Below, piece after piece: positions 26,396 through 36,715 of a stretch of 64,000 nucleotides of DNA. Position 1 is the first letter of the stretch; every line of letters begins with the position of its first letter. Source of the DNA: Trichoplusia ni (taxonomy: Eukaryota > Arthropoda > Insecta > Lepidoptera > Noctuidae); the NCBI RefSeq assembly GCF_003590095.1, contig NC_039499.1, positions 2,356,001 through 2,420,000 of the forward strand, given 5' to 3'. The notes below the pieces were generated by a model. It was not told the origin of the DNA. It saw nothing but the letters and a program-made list of their open reading frames with translations, and did not search any database. A program made the translations under genes and the position numbers.

Positions 26396-26609
26396 TCCCT
26401 ACTAATATTATAAATGCGAAAGTAACTCTGTCTGTCTGTCTATCTGTCTATCTGTCTGTTACGCTTTCACGTCTAAACCACTGAACTGATTTTAATGAAA
26501 TTTGGTACAGAGATAGACTTGACCTTGAGAAAGAACATAGGATAGTTTTTTCCCCGATCTTATGAGGATTTCTCTTGGAAACGCGATATAACCGACCTCG
26601 ACAAGCTAG
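26396..26609 (+). mobile_element. Helitron-like element, complete, microsatellite-bearing
   Basis: Begins TCCCTACTAATATTATAAAT, carries a TCTGTCTGTCTATCTGTC microsatellite, then CACGTCTAAACCACTGAACTG and GAAATTTGGTACAGAGATAG, and ends CGACAAGCTAG. It lies between A and T, as Helitron insertions do. A microsatellite-associated Helitron family has been described in Lepidoptera, and this fits that pattern. It has no coding capacity and lies in the Rab26 intron. Confidence 0.75.
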
Positions 26610-27820
26610 TATGGAAATAAATGGAAATAACCGAGTACAGATATTTATTTCAGTTATTCATTAAGAATTTATTACATGCTATTTTTAAAACGTATTTTGC
26701 ATACCAAAATACGTTGTTCGTAGAACTTGTTCATTAAAACCCATTCTGTTTTTGCTTGTACACCAATTAACGTAATAAGTAGACAGTTATACCCAAATAA
26801 ATAATTAACTAAAAACAAAAACACGAAATTACTTTTGTATCCCAAACAATTTGAGTTTTAACATTTCTTCCATATTTTAGCTTCGAAAGAAGTTAAGGCT
26901 TGGTTAATTAAAATGTAGCGATTAATTAACTTTTTTTCTAACAAAAAGTAAGTAATCATCTTTGAGTAAAAAAGCTTTCGTTCGAAAAGAAGGGAAATTA
27001 TTAAAATGACTGCTACAAGGAGTTTGTATTGTAGGTAATACTCGTGAATGAGCCGCTATTCCTTTTTTTAAAGTTGCCCATGCCGACAGCAGGTACTGAG
27101 CGCTGAGCGCAATATGTTTTCAAATTAATAATAGGAAATATTTCTATAAAAAAATCCCTTCAGGAGTTCTTGAAATAACCCTAAAACATCATACATATAT
27201 TTACAATCTTTACGTAGGTACGTACACATAACCGTTTTTCAGATACATCCACGTTCTAATGAGAAATTCAAAATTCAAATGAATGTGTAAAAACGTGTTA
27301 CTTTCATGCTCGTTTTGTTAAATAGCTCATTCCCACAACAACAAGAATGAAAGAACATCACAAACAAAAACGACTGGTGTTATAGACTTTTCGAACCGTA
27401 TATGGGAGGCAATTAAGAGGAAGAATGTGGAGAAAAACAACGTGCGATCGTTTATATTGTAGAACGTGTGAATTGACAATAACCAATGGGTATTACTTGC
27501 TAGCTTTTATTAATGTAATTGTGTCTACTTGAAAATGACACTTTAGAAACACGCATTTTTAAGTAATCAAATTTTACGATATCAACACTTGGCATTTTGC
27601 CATTAACTGTACGTTATTTTTCGACATAGTATACTGTCTATAAAATTCACAAGTAACATGGCTTTTTACTGCTGAAGTAATATTCACGTTGTGTAGTTTC
27701 TGGGATTACACCCTACAACATCACCAACTTGGTACTTAACCTCATTTTTTGTAATAATTGATAAACACCCCTTCACTTGAAGCCGATACAAACAATTATC
27801 GTTAAAATTTCTATTGACAG

Positions 27821-27931
27821 ACGATCCTGCTTGGCGACAGTGGCGTGGGCAAAACCTCTTTATTAGTGCAGTTCGAGACTGGAAAGTTTCAAGCCGGCAA
27901 TTTCTCCGCAACCGTTGGCATCGGATTTACG
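27821..27931 (+). CDS. Rab26: Rab26-like GTPase, P-loop/switch I exon
   Basis: The exon encodes 37 residues: TILLGDSGVGKTSLLVQFET then GKFQAGNFSATVGIGFT. The G1/P-loop GDSGVGKT binds the phosphates of GTP and Mg2+, and the Thr of the TVGIGF segment is the switch I Thr that senses the gamma-phosphate. The combination LVQF-TGKF-AG-FSATVGI is closest to Rab26/Rab37 (compare the FKDGAFLAGTF pattern of vertebrate members) rather than Rab3, Rab8 or Rab27. Borders are canonical: acceptor TATTGACAG|ACG and donor ACG|GTGAGTG, both phase 0. Unusually, the residue after GI is Gly, where most Rabs have Asp or Glu in the F1 motif. The remaining G-domain exons (WDTAGQ, NKxD, SAK, prenylated C-terminus) were not found in the following 36 kb, so the gene is partial here. 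The alternative name is Rab37, its closest relative. Confidence 0.88.
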
Positions 27932-28951
27932 GTGAGTGAACGCACGATTGTGGCGAATTCGCCGCGAACACGAACGCGCCTGTTTTAATGCGGTTTCGAA
28001 TTTCGGATTTAATCGGGGAGATTTCGTCGTTTTGTGATATTATCTGTTGATTTTTCTTTATTCGATATTTGAACGGTTTATTGTTTTGGGTTTATTGTGT
28101 GTACTAAGCATGTGTAGGTAAAGATTTTAACATAAAAAGAAAATATGCCACGTTTTAGTGATAATTTCAGGCTTTTCGGCCAGAGAGACCAATTTAACCG
28201 CTTTTCGGTTAAAAACTTAAATTTTAAACATAGTTGTAAATTAATTGAAATGAAACTAAAGTCTTCTTTGGACGTTAAATACAAATACTTAAATGTTTTA
28301 AAGTTGATAGGTAAACCATTTCAACTTTTAACTATAAAAGTTTTAATGAGATATTTTAAAGTTTTATTAATTATTTAATGGTACTTAAATAAACATAATG
28401 ACAAAGTACATAAGCGAACTATGTATTAATTATATCTAAATCTAAGATTCAATAAAAAAAAACTTTGATGAATGATATTGGTTTGTGCTCTTTACTCTTC
28501 TGTCATGATGATAGACATAAATTACCTAACGGTTTTCTTGCCTGTATAACAATTGTAGATTAATAACTTCCTTTTATTGCAGTCGGATAAACAACAACGT
28601 TTAGCAAAAACAATTGGTTAAAAGTGGTGTCCTAATCATCTATTCTTTGCTGCAGGAATCGTTTTATCGGCTTTAAAATAATATTATACAATATTGCGAC
28701 CGATTCTTGATTTTTTAATGTGTATTCTTAATAGGATATTTGACAAAAAAAATCTATTTAGTCCATTGGACAGTTTCCAAAAATAATTGGAAACGTATTT
28801 TTCCCCTTATCTCGTAATCAAGAGTGAGTTGTCCCGGTTCACAACAACACTCTTGCTTCAAGACTTCTTGGTACCGGGATTGATTAGTCTCAAATATAAC
28901 CAAATCCATTTCTCTATGCTACATTTAATGTTATAAGCGGGTTAATCTATA

Positions 28952-29211
28952 TCTATACCACTAATATATAAAGCTGAAGAGTTTGTTTGTTTGTTTGTTT
29001 AACGCGCTAATCTCAGGAACTACTGGTTCGAATTGAAAAATTCTTTTTGTGTTGAATAGACCATTAATCGAGGAAGGCTTTAGGCTATAAACCATCACGC
29101 TGCGACTAATAGGAGCGAAAATACAATGAAAAATGTGAAAAAAAACAGGGCAGGTATAAATCATAATTTATATCTTCTACCCACGGGGATGAAGTCGCGG
29201 GCAACAGCTAG
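28952..29211 (+). mobile_element. Helitron-like element, family A copy 4
   Basis: Plus-strand copy: TCTATACCACTAATATATAA at the start, a (GTTT)n run, and GTCGCGGGCAACAGCTAG at the end, between A and T. It is one of the least diverged copies in the window. The 67-codon minus-strand frame in it is shared with the other copies and is not a gene. Confidence 0.8.
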
Positions 29212-29520
29212 TTTTGTATAATTTGTAAACGATGGTTTTAAGTTTTGGTGCCCCGCAGTCTGTTACCCCTGATATGTAATCACGTTTTTTCCTTTTTCTT
29301 GTTTTTCCTGGAATCTACAAGTAAATAAGTCAAATAAATGGACTTCAAGACAATATTGAATGTTTCCTGATGGCTTATACAGTCTAAGGCAATGAAATTT
29401 TATCATACCGGTAATTGTTATACTGAGGAGATGAAAAGAGGAAATAAACTTTGCCGTCTATTTCCTATTTGTAAAAAGGAATGGTTACCATAGGACTTGA
29501 ACAAAAAAGGTATTGACCGT

Positions 29521-29640
29521 TTTTAGGGTACCGTACCCAAAGGATAATAATGAAACCCTAATACTGAGGCACCGCTATCTTTTCGTCTATTCGTCCGTCA
29601 AATAATCTAAAGAATCGTCAAGACTGCGATGACGTAATTA
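29521..29640 (+). repeat. Interspersed repeat, GTCCGTCTGTCAC family (copy 3)
   Basis: TTTTTAGGGTACCGTACCCA then AAGGATAATAATGAAACCCT, TACTGAGGCACCGCTATC and CGTCTATTCGTCCGTCAAAT follow the block order of copies 1, 2 and 5. The GGGTACCGTACCC start is a near-palindrome. Confidence 0.6.
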
Positions 29641-29795
29641 ATACTCTCATCTCATCATGTCTTCAATATATTTCAGAGCGATTCCGACACTCGGTTATTT
29701 TTCCTGTTTTTGCGTCGGAGGTTAACCAAAAATACACCTCAACAAGCAATTTTCAAGTAAATACAAGAGTGTTGTTGTTGTGAACCGGGACAACT

Positions 29796-31019
29796 TTAAC
29801 GAACAAACAAAGGTAACCTTTAACTGTAAACAGTATGTTCTTTAAATACCTTCTCCTTTGCCTCTTAAGTAAAACGTAAGTAATAAAATAAGTGAGATGC
29901 ATTCAGCGAATCCTTTTGCTGATGGTTTACTGCGCGGAGTAATAAGGGCGGGTATATAAAGGGAACCACTTAGTGCTGCGTTTGATACAGCTGGTTTTGT
30001 TCAAACCAACCATGTTTGATATGCTATATTATTACGTATAGACTGCATTTTAATATTCTTCTATTTATTTATATATTTTAGAGAGCCGCATTTATTAATA
30101 TCACGCAAATCTTTAAACCTAATCTTTTATAAAATAAATAATTAAAGGCAACATTGTCATACTTTTGGTATGGTTTGGTAATTTAAGGCTGCAATTTAAT
30201 GATTTAAAAAAATCTGTTTTTCGTATTCTAGCACGTGTTTAAGAGCACTAAATAAAATACAAAATGTATTGCAAAAAATATCAAAAAACCAACTCGGGCG
30301 TACAGATTTTCAGGAATCTTTCGTATTCACTTTAATAGATTTGTTGACTTTGGACCCCAAGTATACATTGATACATTCAATTAGACCGACCAAGCATATA
30401 CCTCCCCCCCCCCGGTTGTACATTGACTGAGGTCACCTGAGTACTCATTATAAATATAGTTTTTTTCTAAAAGCATTTACACTAATTAAATTTTACGTCT
30501 CTAGGCTTTGATCGTCATATATTTTATTCAGCAAAGTCAGGTAGAGTTTTTAAGAAGAGATTATAGTTTCTGATTTCTGATTGTGAAAGTTACAAGGGCC
30601 CTGAGACAGTTAATTAAACTATTCCACTGAATTACGTCAATTTTGATTTGACTCAGTCAAACCGCAAATACGTCAAAACAATCGATAATTAGTATAGACA
30701 GAAATGCTTAATAGTAATCTAATCAATAACACTTAATTGACCACTTAGCTCCTAATTCAATAACTGCCATTACTGCCCATTTAGGAATTATCTACATTAC
30801 CGCAATATATTTATGGTTGTAGTTATGATCTTAAATACAGGTAAGTTATAGAATGATGTACATACTGCCATACCAATCATCATCATATCAGGAAACATCC
30901 ACTACATCAATGTAGAGTGTTGATCAAAGGCATTGAGACAAATATTTTATACATTTTCTTTATTATTCAGTAAAACAACTCCCACAGTAAGAGATTTAGT
31001 CCTTGTCTCGCAGGGGGTT
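29796..31019. other. Noncoding, no gene seen
   Basis: Presumed intronic, AT-rich, no gene. It includes a run of ten C at 30404-30413. Confidence 0.5.
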
Positions 31020-31215
31020 TCACATACCAGTCATACATTTACATTCAAGTCACATGCACAAAGACACCTAGAATTAGGGCGAGCATACGTGGTTCACAAA
31101 AATGTTTGTCCTACCGGGGGATCGAGCCCGAAATACGTCACACAGTGTGTTTTTAAATTATTCTAAGACACCACTGACATAACGGTGAAGGAAAACATCG
31201 TTAGGAAACCTAGAT
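31020..31215 (-). mobile_element. tRNA-derived SINE with composite tail
   Basis: The + strand shows TTCAAGTCACATGCACAAAG, then TGTTTGTCCTACCGGGGGATCGAGCCCG (minus-strand B box GGGCTCGATCCCC), and then AACGGTGAAGGAAAACATCG with TAGGAAACCT, a block widely seen in lepidopteran repeats. Copy of the same SINE group as 10325, 25297 and 40190. Confidence 0.7.
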
Positions 31216-32697
31216 TTCAAAAATTGGTATCTAAAAGCGTGGTGATCAATGCTCAAACCTTCCCTATGTGGAAGAGGGCTGTGCCAATATAGGCTGCTAT
31301 CATATTTTTGTATAATCAACGTATTTCACCTAAACTCTCTCAGGTATTTAATATGATTTGTATGAAGACAGTAACATCGCCGAGTTTAGCTCATTAGGTA
31401 TATCGGCACACGAATTAAGAAATTAGTAACAACGTTCAAAGTTATCCTTCATTAGGTAGGCTGTGTATTAAATCGTGTTAGTCTATTTCCTAGTAATGTT
31501 CGGATTAAACAGGCCGAAAATTCTGCTAATATAATGGAGCTTTTACCAGCTTTTATTTTATTTCATAGTGTTTAAGCTATTTCGATACCATTTTACACTT
31601 TAATAAATACCATTACCATAATCTCATTACCACCGCATTAGACTAAGATCGAACAAATATATTTAGTAGGTTGGTTATATTAATAATTAGATAAGATTTA
31701 ATCTACCTTGATGATAAGATATACCTATAGATAAGTCTTTAGTGGGATCACCGACCGAGGAGCGAAAACAAGGCGGATGAAAATAAAATACGTTATTAGA
31801 TGACGAAGATATTCAATTCCATGTTTGTCCATGGAAAGGTAATCTATTGCTGAATGTAAAACTTAAAAAACATAAAAACCGCAGTCTTAAAATTTGAATT
31901 ACAAGAAAACATAATGTTAATCACTAAAAAAAACATAAACTGTAAACTACAAGTACCTACCTACTACAACACTCTATAGGCAAACTACAGCATATTTTCA
32001 AGAAAACCTTCGTTTTCTAATTACCTACGATCCATAGACGTAAATAGGTCATCCATTTCCCGCTTACCTTGACTCCAATACCTGTCTATAAACGAACTCT
32101 TAATAAACAATTGATAGCGCTGTTTACAATACCCCTGCAATAGAGCCTTAAAGCGCTTACTTTCAACCGTGACGTCATTTATCAAAATCAAATGACTCAG
32201 CAAGTCACGTGCGTGCCCGTTTCTGTAACGAATTCAATTTGTGCAATCATTTTTTTTCTTAGCGTTCGAAAATCGTTTTCTATGGTAAATTAGTCTTTTT
32301 TAGCAATCGTGATTGTTTACGTACTACTAATTAGCTAAGTGTGCTCGAGGATAGGTACTTCTATCGTCCTCTTCGACTCACTTCTCGCAATGCAACCTCT
32401 TGCAAGACGAGATTTTGACTGCAAACTTATCTACACGTTAAAGAAATTGAAATCATTAAAAAAAAATGAAGTCTTTCTATGTCTTCTTCTATTAACTGAT
32501 ATTTACGATAGTCTACACTACAGGGTGTTTTTGCTTTTATTGTTTTATTGTCGAAGCAAAACCCTTAAGTGATTGACTATAAAACTGCGCGGACTTCATT
32601 GTTTGTTAGTTTTCTGTTTGTAATTCTATTGTTAGAAGTCTTATTAAATACAGTATCACGCAAGATATGCAGGTTGAATTCAATTCAATTCAACCAA
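31216..32697. other. Noncoding, no gene seen
   Basis: Presumed intronic, no gene or named repeat recognised. Reading frames of 60 to 77 codons here lack motifs. Confidence 0.5.
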
Positions 32698-32955
32698 TCT
32701 ATACTTATATATAAAGCTGTAGAGTTTGTTTGTTTGTTTGTTTGAACGCGCTAATCTCAGGAAGTAGTGGTTCAAATTGAAAAATTATTTTTGTGTTCAA
32801 TAGATGATTAATCGAGGAAGGTTTAAGGCTATAAACCCTCACGTTGCGACTAATAGGAGCGAAGGTACAATGGAAAATGTGGAAAAAAACAGGGCACATA
32901 TAATTCATAACTTATATCTTCTAGCCACGTGGTCGAAGTCGCGGGCAACAGCTAG
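32698..32955 (+). mobile_element. Helitron-like element, family A copy 5
   Basis: Plus-strand copy starting TCTATACTTATATATAAAGC and ending CGCGGGCAACAGCTAG between A and T. Internally it has the GTTTGTTTGTTTG run and AACGCGCTAATCTCAGGA shared by all family A copies. Confidence 0.8.
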
Positions 32956-35900
32956 TGTGTTATAAGTTTTGAAATAACGAAGTAATTACAAAAATAATGT
33001 TAGATTTTGCTTTCATTAACGACTAATGAATACGAAAGGTTAACTCATTTACGCTCTTGGTCAAACGACAAAGATTTCCGATCTGGCAAACCGCATAAAA
33101 ATGTAAGGAATTATTACATAGCTAGCCCCAGGCTTTTACTTTATTGTTTTATTGCTTGTTTACATCTATACTTTGTTTGTTTTTGTTTTATATTCATATA
33201 CCTATTACTAAATAACAATTCAGGAAACTATATGTAAATGTAAAAATAAACCCAAAATGGTAAAAAAACTAACACACCATAAGATGATAGAATTTTACCA
33301 TTCATAACCAATCAACATCCTATAGCAGCGAATTAACAAAATTCAAAAAGACCTGACATTTGAATTTCAAACAGAATCAGCCTTTACATTTATTCAATTA
33401 ATCACGATTTTTGTCCCGTTTTTCGTCGTGGAACTTTTACTGGTAAATTAATAAAGCTTAGCTCGCTTCCCCGGGGTCTACTCGTAAATCGAATATTTGA
33501 GTGAATCATTTACTTTCGCTCCCAAAGGGCTGTTTCAACCGGTCTCAGTTTCCTTAACAAATAAATTGATACCAATTTTGACGTCTTCATAATTTGTTAC
33601 TTGTTATAAATAGGTGTCTAGTTTTAGTAATCAAATTATTTTTAGTTAAATTTTGATTTGATGTTATCGATTTATTTTAATAAATTTTAAGTGAATAAAT
33701 TAAAGTTAGTGCTCACTTTGATGATAAACCATTTTAAGGGAATCTGAACTTAAAAATAGAAAATTCATATAGTCAAATGTTAAGTTTAGCTTCCATATAT
33801 GTATTGTGCGATAATATAAGATTATGATGACATAGCTATCTGAAGCTGGATTTAAAGGGTCATAAGAGCTCCAGTATTAAACAACACAATACCTTCAAGC
33901 TTTTGATGGTTTAATCAGTAATGAAACAAAGCTCAGACCCCTAAAAAAGAAGCAACTTGTTTACTACAGGTGTTCTTTTTAGAGATGAAGGAATTGTTTG
34001 TATTCTTTTTTTTTATTAGCTTTGCTTTTAGCTTTTGTTATTATTGAAAAGCTTCTTATAAATTGTACTACATGCATACATAATTCAAACAAAACGTCTG
34101 CCATAATCACCCTACACATTTACCGTATTCTAATCCACGGAAAAGATATCATTCAATTTTATAAGAAAAGGAAAAAGGAACGTATGGCATTTTATCTTTC
34201 TTCCTTTTGTTTTTTCATATTTACAAGGAGTCTATAAATACTCTTCTTGAATGTCAGCCTGTAGGTGTATAATATGATCAGGCAATCCCAGTTTCAGGGT
34301 TCCTTAAGTGAAAGTACACAATATGAGACTTTTTTAACTTATATAGGTAAGGTTGTTTTTGGATACTATATCTCATGAACTAATTAGAAATGTAATACTT
34401 CAAGAGGAAGTTTTTAAACAGCTAATTATTTTTTTTATTTCCGTTATATGGTCATAATGCTTTTTCAAATTAAAAAACGCTTTGCGACAAAGTAGTTATT
34501 ATTTTTGTATACTTTTAAAGCGAAATCTATATAAAACAATCGTATTCATCAACAGAAACTAGGCTTCCTCCATTCTATTTATTATGTTTACGCCTTTAGT
34601 GCGGAACTCTACATTTACATTTCTCACTCGCACTTAGCCATTTTTTTCTTTATCTTCGTTAATATTCGCGGCAGGGATACTGCATGATGTCATTTCTGCA
34701 GGCTGTTGCCATGACCGTGTATTGCCAAACTGTATTACCGTCGCCTTCTGACGTCACTCAATAAAATGGCGACGAAAATCTGATGGATGTCTCTCGTACG
34801 AACACTCAACAGACAATTCATATTTGGAAATCGAGAAATTTTATGGCAACTTGAGTTATTTTTGAACTACATATGCGAACTATAAAATCAGCGGGCTTCA
34901 TTTTATAATACGACTGTCAAAATTGTGCAAGAAAAACGAAGTGATTGTATTGTGCTGTCCCTCTTCCACAACTGCATTAACATTCTTTAAAAGCCAGTAA
35001 TGGGCAAAACATATTAAATAATATATATTTTAGAGTAAAGCTTTGCTCACAAATATTGATCTTACTACTTTCTGTTCTTTAACTTTAATTCCATGTAAAT
35101 CTCATAAATCCAATAGATAAAATACATAAAATTGTCAATAAAATCCTTATCTCCTTCGAAGACAGCTTACAGTCAATAACAATATACTAAGTTGATATGA
35201 CATAATAGTTTCCTTACAGATTTACTCCAAAAAAATCCTAAAGAAAGTTACATTTTTGTAGAGAATGGAGCTCCAACGTATAAAATTAATTTCCTGCTGG
35301 TACATTTTCTAATAATGCTCGTCGAAAGATTTCAAGCAGCTGTAAACAGCGCTCACAAAGGGTTGCCTGACAGACAAGTACCTATGTTTAACGAGAGTTT
35401 TATAAGAAGAGTAAGTCCCAGTTTCTGAAAAACAGACTTTGATCTGTCAAATATACATGCACAAAAATTTATAGATGATTAAAAAATGCGGGCCTACCAT
35501 CTAAAAGACAGCGCGATTTAAACCAGAAAAGAATACATTGTAAGGAATATTTTTGTATGTATAAGTTTAGTGTATTTAGGAATGCAGTCCAAACCAAGCT
35601 AACTTAGCTCTTGATTAACTCAAATATAGACAGACTTCAAAGCCTCGCCTTGCCATCAAACGTTCATCGGTAAACTCACCAATACATGCATTTCATTCCT
35701 AAATTCTCTACAATACGGCTTTTTAAATATCGCGCGAAGCATCTACAAAGAATTTAATTTCAAGAGCGTCGAAAATTGAAAAATATCTTACAGTAGTCGA
35801 TTCAATATCGACTTTCGAATTTGCACCTATAGATAGATTGACTAAAGAATTTGCACCTTTCAGAATAATATTGAAATCCACTTAGTAATCTGTAACCAAA

Positions 35901-36529
35901 AATAAACCAAATTGAAAAACCGGTTTAATTAAAAATAAAGTATAAAATTTATACTCGATACTCATTATTGGAATTTAACTTTGTGCCTTAATAAAAGTAT
36001 TTTCATATTGCCATACGGGTTGAAACCGCATCCAATTTGTGTGTTGTACAAAGGCTAGTAGCTCACTGCCGTATCCAGAGCAACAGGAGTAGATAGGAAT
36101 GTGCAGAAAACCCGCTCATGAAAATCTGGATGGTTCTAGAACGCGCTTCAAACAAATCGATTAAGAAAAAGTAGAGCTGACACATTTTTGCCAAGAGCGC
36201 GTTTTTGTAATAGGAGTAGGTAATTAAGCCATATTTTAATAGTATAAAAACGGAAATTTCAAACTTTTTTTGTAGGACCAAATAGCACTATAATAAAGTA
36301 GGTATTTATTTTATATAAAAAATCTTGGCCTAATTATTGATTGTTAAAATACATAATTACTTAACTAAGAACCTTCTTCTACTCTGATAACATCCGATTG
36401 ATATCCAAATTATATGTTTCTTAAAAAAAACTCAAATCCAAATATGCTAAACAAGAGAAATATTTTTGAAATTAAAATGTAACATTAATCGATTGCGAAA
36501 TTATTGGTGCTATCCTTCTGTAAATGTCT
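32956..36529. other. Noncoding, no gene seen
   Basis: Presumed intronic. A perfect CRE (TGACGTCA) at 34749-34756 lies 9 bp before AAAATGGCGAC, a combination sometimes seen in promoters; there is no coding sequence after it. A diverged fragment resembling the GTCCGTC-family start (CAGGGTTCCTTAAGTG) lies near 34296. Confidence 0.45.
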
Positions 36530-36715
36530 GCCCTGTAACGTCGGCAGCGGGAGGGGACCTGCCCGGGTCCCAGCATCCCTCCCGATCCCGAGCAGTCGAG
36601 ACGGGACAACGGGCGCGAGAGCTCCCGCCATTTTTAAAACAAGAGCGGGAAAATCGCGGCAAGTTTTCGCACCTGACGGCTTGTGTTCGAAATCCGAATA
36701 CTTTGAGTGACCAGT
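36530..36715. other. GC-rich, CpG-containing island
   Basis: About 190 bp that is strongly GC-rich (GCAGCGGGAGGGGACCTGCC, GGGCGCGAGAGCTCCCGCC, GCGGGAAAATCGCGGC) in a region otherwise near 30-35% GC. Frames are open on both strands (for example 68 codons on + and 135 on -) because stop codons are rare in GC-rich DNA, and none gives a recognisable protein. It could be an alternative first exon or promoter inside the presumed Rab26 intron, the 5' exon of another gene, or a GC-rich repeat. CTCCCGCC and GAGCGGGA form a short potential hairpin. Confidence 0.4.

Larger units (their letters stand above)
21517..27820 (+). other. Rab26: Rab26 intron (6.3 kb)
   Basis: Bounded by donor GTGAGA at 21517 and acceptor TATTGACAG at 27812-27820. 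It contains a MITE (22893), two Helitron-like elements (24098, 26396), a SINE (25297) and a short tandem repeat (24639). No additional exon was recognised inside it. Stretches 21517-22892, 23146-24097 and 26610-27820 hold nothing I can name. Confidence 0.75.
28827..29795. mobile_element. Inverted-repeat pair enclosing ~0.9 kb, with nested Helitron-like copy
   Basis: AGTTGTCCCGGTTCACAACA and the rest of a 29 bp block at 28827-28855 are matched in reverse complement at 29764-29795, differing only by one extra GTT. The enclosed DNA contains the Helitron-like copy at 28952-29211 and a GTCCGTC-family repeat at 29521. This may be a DNA transposon remnant with internal insertions, or two oppositely oriented copies of one repeat. 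A block starting near 28841 (CTTGCTTCAAGAC) is also related to 57085-57135. Confidence 0.5.
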
